A stretch of 64,000 bases of DNA. It comes from Cristatella mucedo (taxonomy: Eukaryota > Bryozoa > Phylactolaemata > Cristatellidae). Position 1 is the first letter of the stretch. Every line of letters begins with the position of its first letter. Of the stretch, positions 59,393 to 64,000 are shown one piece after another. Location of the stretch: assembly GCA_009760855.2 (NCBI GenBank), contig WPIO01000003.1, positions 5,770,501-5,834,500 on the forward strand, given 5' to 3'. The translations under genes and the position numbers were made by a program. Under the pieces are notes generated by a model that worked only from the letters and a program-made list of their open reading frames with translations, made no database searches and was not told the origin of the DNA.

Positions 59393-62374
59393 TGTGTGTG
59401 TGTGAGAGAGCATTGCTAGTTGACAACAGTTGACCTACACTTGTCACTGGTGTCTTAAAGCTTCATCTCCATACGGTGACATTAGTGACCCGAAAACAGC
59501 CTCGAGCTAGCAATGTAGGACCATAAAGTAAAACTGTTAGCACTTGGTGGTCTCAGCTTATACACCCTTAAAAAGGGCTAAAACTAACAGCCTAAAGTAA
59601 AGGATGCTGTGTACCACAGTAAAAAGGACGGTTGCTTACAAGTGCACCAAGTAATCTGTATGACAATTATTTGTCGGTGCGACTTGTAATGAGGTTGTTA
59701 CTTAGCACCTTCCTTAAGGTTTTACTTCACTAGCTTGAGCTGATGGCTTTTGCATTGCTTTGTTATTCGGCAGTCAAGCAAGAGCTCATCCTAGCTAAGA
59801 GCAGAGGACCGATAAGCGGTGGTTTTTCCTCCGACCAGTTATTTTCAGAGCAGTTTTGAGGTCTTAATAGAAAATATCTATTCTCAAAGGATGGAGACCC
59901 ATCAGGTTATCTGTATATGATTAATCGGGTATCCATACATGGTGTTTCTACTTTCTTGATTTTATTTAACCGCCCAGCTTACTGCCTGTGGCCTTGCTTC
60001 CCGAGTCATAGTAGTTCCATCAAGGAAGACAACCATGGGCCATCTTGCCACTTGTCGGAAATGCGCCATCTTGCCACGTGGTACTACTGTGGCATCTTTT
60101 CTTGCTTTAATTTGTAGAGATGTGTGACACTACTAGTGATGAGCATACTTTACTCTTCAGGCAGTATTCATTCTAGGTGATCCGTCTGCTGCCTAAAATA
60201 AAAAAATAAATAATTCCCTTTTCACAGCATCAAGAGAACTTAAGTGTCAATCCAGGGGCTTATCACACCGAAGGGGTTGGGCCCAGATCGGTCGTTAAGG
60301 CTGGCAAGCACCTTATCCCTGGCGTAACCAGAGCAGCCTATTGTCCTATGTAACCTGGCTTATTGTGAAGGACCGATACTTTTGTGTTTCGGTGGTTTTT
60401 TAAATAAAATTTCGTGTTCAAATGGGTACCGCAGCATTTTGCTGTTGAAACTAGTGTTGTAACTCCTAAGAGTAGGCCATTTTCCAATAATGAGGTAATT
60501 TGTCTGTTCTTGCTGCACTAGTTCACGACCCGGGTCGCAGGTTCGACTCCTGCAGTTAGCGATCCACTATTGACTACTGTAAGTGGTGGTGATAGTCGTA
60601 GAAGCTCTTCTGCTGCTATATAAATGAGGCTGTTAAATCAGCTTACCCTTTTTTAAAGTTCAGTTTACACACCGCTAGCGCATCTACCCAGAGTAGTTGT
60701 CCATAGTCCTGTTCCTGTGACTTGGCTTATTTAATATGCAAGTCATGCCTTTCTTGTCTTTGATGCTTGTCTCTTATCGTTTGCTAACTAGCATCATGTG
60801 GTAATAGTAATAATAATAATACGTTTGTCTAGCCCCGTATGACGAAATCTCTGTTCTAACCCCTTGGTCTTAGCCCAGAGGTAAGATATTTGCTCATCAC
60901 GACCCGGGTGATGGATTCGAGGGCTGCGGTTGTCGATCTTTTATTTACCATTGAAAATGGTGGTGGTGATAGCCACGAAGGCTCGTGCCATTATAAAAAT
61001 GACGCTGTTGGATCAGCTGGCCTTTACCTTTTTTTATAACTTCTAGCCACTTTTAAGTATGCTGTGAAGGAAGCAATTCATAATGTGTTACTGATAACAA
61101 GCAACGTCAGCACGAATAAGTTCACAAAGGATAATTCACTCGAACTTAGCAAATGCTGTGAGAACTGTAACCCTCACCACAGGCAGGCTTGGCTGGTGAA
61201 TTTTGCACTAACTGTAAACACCTTGTTGCACAGGCCGGAGGATATCTGCAAGTAGTGTGACAGAAATCGAGATGATGTCACGAATGCATGAACTAGGTTG
61301 TATGTTTTATCCCTGCATAAGCAGGCTCAAATTTTTCTGTTGCCTAGTTTAAAGTAGGCAGACGACTGAAGAGCCGGCATGGTCTTCGATAGAAATTTTG
61401 AACATGACACCCAGGTTTTGTGCAGATGCTACAGGAAATATGCAGGCCGGCTCCCATTTGGAGAACAAAGTTTTCCAAGTTCAGAGTAATGCATGGGAGA
61501 AAGTGTCAGTGTTAGGTGCAAGTTGAATTAATTCTTTTATAGCATTCAAGTAATTAAGTTGAAGTGACCAGTTTAACAGCATTTCTTTGTTTTCTCGCAG
61601 TGCTGTCATGTTGATGATGACATGCAATCGGCTTATGCTCATAAGGCAAGCTGATCTAGCTTCTTAGTGGAGCATGTAGCAACGTTTGTCTTCTTTATGT
61701 ATGGTCTTAACGAACGGTACTTTTAGAAGTACTGGTAGGCGAAAAAATTGTCCGTATACCACTTTTAAATGTTTTTACCCTGCTTGCCGACAGGAGGTGC
61801 TGTCAATATTCCTTCAGTACTTATCAAGCTTAGGTGTTCGGACGACAGCAGCTTAAGTTTCCGGCTAGCAATCATTGCCTTTGATTGCCTGGCCCTTTGA
61901 AATGCCTGCTAAGGTGTGTAGTGCCAACCTGCTATTCACGTCAAGGGTTCAATTGATCCTTTTCCCAGTGCATGGGTCGACCGGACATTTTCCAAATCTC
62001 GGCTGCACTAAAAGTGGATTGGTGCAGGGCAAATATCCCCTACTGAAATAAAGGGAAGGCTAGTTTATTAATAGGCACAAAAGAACAGGCATGCATGTTG
62101 TGAGGATTGCAGCCATACTGGCCTGAGCAGTTCTTTGAGTATATTTTCAAAAAATTGCCTTTGAATAACACCAGGCACTGCCATGCTTTCTGCATATCCG
62201 GTGCTTCATTATATTGCATAGCTGTTAACATGTTACCTCTTACGTTGGTGTCATGCAATATAATTTACGCATGCCGAGACGAGTAGACTTTTCTGACAGT
62301 GTGCAAAAGCTGTCTACTACGGTTATGCCTTCGTACGTCTAAAATGACCATTATTGGTTATATGTATAACTGCG

Positions 62375-62448
<74 letters not shown>

Positions 62449-63571
62449 ATTAGACACGAGGCGATAAAGTGGGGCCAGAGAGGGAGCATTGGCAGTCCAC
62501 TGCCGCTTTCATGCAGTTGACAGACCATAACAAGTATGCATTACTTGAGTGCTTATATTTTCCAAGCAATATGGATGCTACAATATTAAGAAGCAGGTGT
62601 TTCTCGATAAGATTAGTATGAGGCAATGGTGTGGTTGCCGTTAGTTGACAAATGACCTGGATGACAGGGCCACAACAATGCAAGCATTGAAGAACATATT
62701 TGCTCGTGTGAAAAGCATTGCTCATATACCAAATTACGACTCGGGGTAATAGGCATTCCGAAAGGGGTTAAACCTGCAGCTAAGACTCCAGGATTGCCCA
62801 CTGTCAACATTTACTTTCTAAAATGTAGAAAACGCCAACCTGAAGCAGGCTGGCTACCACCCCTCCCTTCGATCTTGGCTGACAGTCAGAGTTGTGTGAA
62901 CTAATGAATTGAAGTAGTTCACCATCGTCAGTACTGGTAGGAGAGCTACTGTAGTATAGTACGGTTATTGCCTTAAAAAAACGATAATGTTTGGCTGCCA
63001 ATATATAGATATATAGATACATAGATATATCACTCACAGAAGCCACTATGGACCATCATAACTACATCATAAAAATGTCGACATTCCAAGCAGTGGATAT
63101 GAGAAGGCTAAATTTACAAAAAAGTATTCGTGTAGCACCCTAGGAGAACTTCATATTCATCCAGGCCCGTCACATATGCTGCCGGGCTCGAGCCAACGAC
63201 CTCGGTCGTCAAAGGCGAGCAACTTAAGTGGGCCAAACCATTTTCGATAATGGTCTGGATCACTGGTATATTTCACTGACTGTATTGCCATGGCCAAGCA
63301 AGCGAGAATGTCATCCATGCCAAGATGCATATACATAGTTTATAAAAATCATTATGGAGCCACCTCCTATAAGTGTAAGTAGTTTATTAGTTAATCACTG
63401 AAGCTTGACATGTTTATCTACCACTGTGGTTGTATGGTTGCAAAATATTTCTTCAAGAGCAGCACATAATGATTAACCAGAGAAAACCACTGTTGATATA
63501 TATATATATACACTACAATATATATATATATATATATACTACAATATATATATATATATATACACTACAAT

Positions 63572-63602
<31 letters not shown>

Positions 63603-63934
63603 CATATATATATATACATACGGTTTAACCATTATATTTTGCTGTTGCTTTCGATCGACTCGGCTGTCTAGCCAATTTTACATATTGCAGCTCTAAGTTG
63701 TCGAACTGCCGGTTCTCATATTTTTTGGCATGCGTTTACATTGCCAGTCTAGCTTCTTTGGAGCCGTGCATACTGACTAGCTGCCAAAGTATGGGAATGG
63801 CATTATTTGTCCTTATTTTGTTGCAGCCGGGTGTTGATTACGACCGACGTTTGGGCTCGAGGCATTGATGTGCAGCAGGTCTCTCTGGTCATTAACTACG
63901 ACTTGCCCAACAATCGTGAGCTCTACATTCACAG
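53458..63934 (+). CDS. EIF4A3: EIF4A3 (eIF4A-III) DEAD-box RNA helicase, 3' end outside window
   Basis: Core subunit of the exon junction complex: an ATP-dependent DEAD-box protein clamped on spliced mRNA in the nucleus, needed for mRNA export, localisation and nonsense-mediated decay. Seven exons give 353 residues; the family is about 410, so roughly 55 C-terminal residues, including motif VI, lie beyond the window. The ATG is in good context (AAA-ATG-G). Motifs: Q motif [19 protein letters not shown], Ia [19 protein letters not shown], Ib [35 protein letters not shown]. The near-perfect match of the whole helicase core to animal eIF4A-III (rather than eIF4A-I/II) includes the N-terminal [18 protein letters not shown]. 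No frameshift or missing motif is seen. Exon phases all agree. Confidence 0.97.
54327..54616 (-). mobile_element. LINE B 3' fragment, near-identical to 14400-14690
   Basis: Minus orientation. By eye only about four or five differences over 290 bp from the copy at 14400. The shared block starts at the tail and stops where this copy is 5'-truncated. Confidence 0.9.
54844..54960 (-). mobile_element. LINE B tail fragment, older
   Basis: Minus orientation: (TAA)n, TTTGTATAGCGACCTCATTT and about 60 bp more; diverged. Confidence 0.6.
54984..55735 (-). mobile_element. LINE B 3' part with intact C-terminal ORF
   Basis: Minus orientation. 55249-55728 is open for 159 codons: [39 protein letters not shown] and the usual LKTPI end. 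A duplicated 24-bp block lies near 55140-55185. Confidence 0.9.
55736..55900 (-). mobile_element. Second, older LINE B fragment
   Basis: Minus orientation, partial C-terminal and 3' UTR region, abutting the younger copy. Confidence 0.55.
56137..56209 (+). CDS. EIF4A3: EIF4A3 exon 2: Q motif
   Basis: A 73-nt exon, phase 1 to phase 2 (TTCCATAG acceptor, GTGAGT donor). Encodes [20 protein letters not shown] then VIA, the adenine-recognising Q motif. Confidence 0.96.
56302..56431 (+). CDS. EIF4A3: EIF4A3 exon 3: motifs I and Ia
   Basis: A 130-nt exon, phase 2 to phase 0. Encodes [19 protein letters not shown] (P-loop) and [15 protein letters not shown] (motif Ia). Confidence 0.97.
56510..56723 (+). 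CDS. EIF4A3: EIF4A3 exon 4: GG, Ib and DEAD motifs
   Basis: A 214-nt exon, phase 0 to phase 1. Encodes [32 protein letters not shown] and [13 protein letters not shown], with motif II complete. Confidence 0.97.
56806..56947 (+). CDS. EIF4A3: EIF4A3 exon 5: SAT motif
   Basis: A 142-nt exon, phase 1 to phase 2. Encodes [35 protein letters not shown] and DPIRILVKR, completing RecA domain 1. Confidence 0.97.
57385..57722 (-). mobile_element. Two short LINE B tail fragments in EIF4A3 intron 5
   Basis: Minus orientation: 57385-57440 and 57549-57722, each with (TAA)n-like start and hairpin remnants; 57640-57722 keeps the TGACATGCACAGGGTCAGCA 3' UTR block. Confidence 0.65.
58402..58656 (+). CDS. 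EIF4A3: EIF4A3 exon 6: start of RecA domain 2
   Basis: A 255-nt exon, phase 2 at both ends. Encodes [38 protein letters not shown] (motif IV) and [16 protein letters not shown]. The upstream intron (56948-58401) carries LINE B remnants. Confidence 0.97.
58858..59075 (+). mobile_element. LINE B 3' end
   Basis: Plus orientation: GCTGACACTGTGCATGCTGC 3' UTR, hairpin TAAAGCGCCTTAGGAGAGAG and a decayed ATT tail. Confidence 0.82.
59260..59408. repeat. (GT)n microsatellite with GAGTGC interruptions
   Basis: About 150 bp of GT with regularly spaced GAGTGC interruptions in its centre, indicating local tandem duplication. Confidence 0.95.
60222..60345 (-). repeat. SINE2 copy, diverged
   Basis: Minus orientation: ATCAAGAGAACTTAAGTGTC (hairpin remnant), then a decayed B-box region (GTTGGGCCCAGATC). 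Confidence 0.5.
60520..60648 (+). repeat. SINE1 copy
   Basis: Plus orientation: GTCGCAGGTTCGACTCCTGC B box, body, GAGGCTGTTAAATCAGCTTA tail. Confidence 0.75.
60865..61027 (+). repeat. SINE1 copy, diverged
   Basis: Plus orientation: GTGATGGATTCGAGGGCTGC (decayed B box) and a tail GACGCTGTTGGATCAGCTGG. Confidence 0.65.
62376..62447. repeat. (CA)n microsatellite
   Basis: About 72 bp of uninterrupted CA. Confidence 0.95.
63125..63245 (-). repeat. SINE2 copy
   Basis: Minus orientation: GTAGCACCCTAGGAGAACTT hairpin part, GGGCTCGAGCC B-box region, GTCGTCAAAGGCGAGCAACT head. Confidence 0.65.
63494..63617. repeat. (TA)n with repeated ACTACAA spacers
   Basis: TA runs of 16-24 bp separated three times by (C)ACTACAA, giving a higher-order unit of roughly 30-35 bp, then TACATA variants. 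It lies about 200 bp before EIF4A3 exon 7. Confidence 0.9.
63827..63934 (+). CDS. EIF4A3: EIF4A3 exon 7: motif V
   Basis: A 108-nt exon, phase 2 at both ends. Encodes [20 protein letters not shown] (motif V) and [16 protein letters not shown]. The donor is GTACTA. The rest of the gene, from motif VI on, is outside the window. It lies 5.2 kb from exon 6. Confidence 0.96.
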
Positions 63935-64000
63935 GTACTAGCCATGACTAATACATCTCTCTCATTTAAACCTTGTCGATACCACCTGTGCTTAAGTACC

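Larger units (their letters stand above)
58657..63826. other. 5.2-kb EIF4A3 intron 6
   Basis: No coding exon seen. Contains a LINE B 3' end, GT, CA and TA runs, three or more SINE copies, and about 1.3 kb (61,030-62,370) without recognisable features. Confidence 0.65.

Overview
This window is animal (metazoan) nuclear DNA. The coding sequence is split into many short exons joined at GT/AG junctions. Introns and gaps are packed with non-LTR retrotransposons, tRNA-derived SINEs and long dinucleotide runs. No operon, Shine-Dalgarno or phage signal is present. An invertebrate host is likely from the repeat content, but I cannot name the species. No bona fide rRNA or tRNA gene and no CRISPR array was found.

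Region by region, + strand unless stated. (1) About 1-42,832: one 40-kb gene encoding the orthologue of ZGRF1, a superfamily 1 DNA helicase. I traced 22 exons from the N-terminal DUF2439 domain, through a long disordered part, the GRF zinc finger and a conserved linker domain, to the complete SF1 helicase core and the stop codon at 42,830-42,832. The first exon or exons lie upstream of the window, and one small stretch between 9,646 and 15,428 is unresolved. (2) 44,617-45,277, minus strand: two coding-like exons of an unidentified gene. (3) 46,477-51,513: a previously unassigned seven-exon gene. Its exon phases chain perfectly into one 339-residue reading frame that I do not recognise. (4) 52,449-52,700, minus strand: a small basic ORF, head-to-head with the next gene. 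(5) 53,458-63,934 and beyond: EIF4A3 (DEAD-box eIF4A-III of the exon junction complex). Seven exons are visible and the last exon or exons run off the window. Its upstream region has three perfect 16-bp tandem units, each carrying a CCGGAA core.

Repeats: LINE family B (CR1/L2-like, ending in an ATT-rich tail) has at least fourteen mostly 5'-truncated copies. LINE family A has three copies, one carrying both endonuclease and RT domains but split by a nested family B LINE and a nested SINE. SINE1 and SINE2 are tRNA-derived. The 3' end of SINE2 matches that of LINE B, including a stem-loop, which suggests that LINE B machinery mobilised SINE2. A weaker resemblance links SINE1 to LINE A.

Functionally, ZGRF1 acts in recombination and crosslink repair and EIF4A3 in mRNA processing. 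I see no evidence that their proximity is functional. The points most worth a second look are the unassigned 339-aa gene, the LINE/SINE tail sharing, the tandem promoter repeat and the nested retroelement complex.
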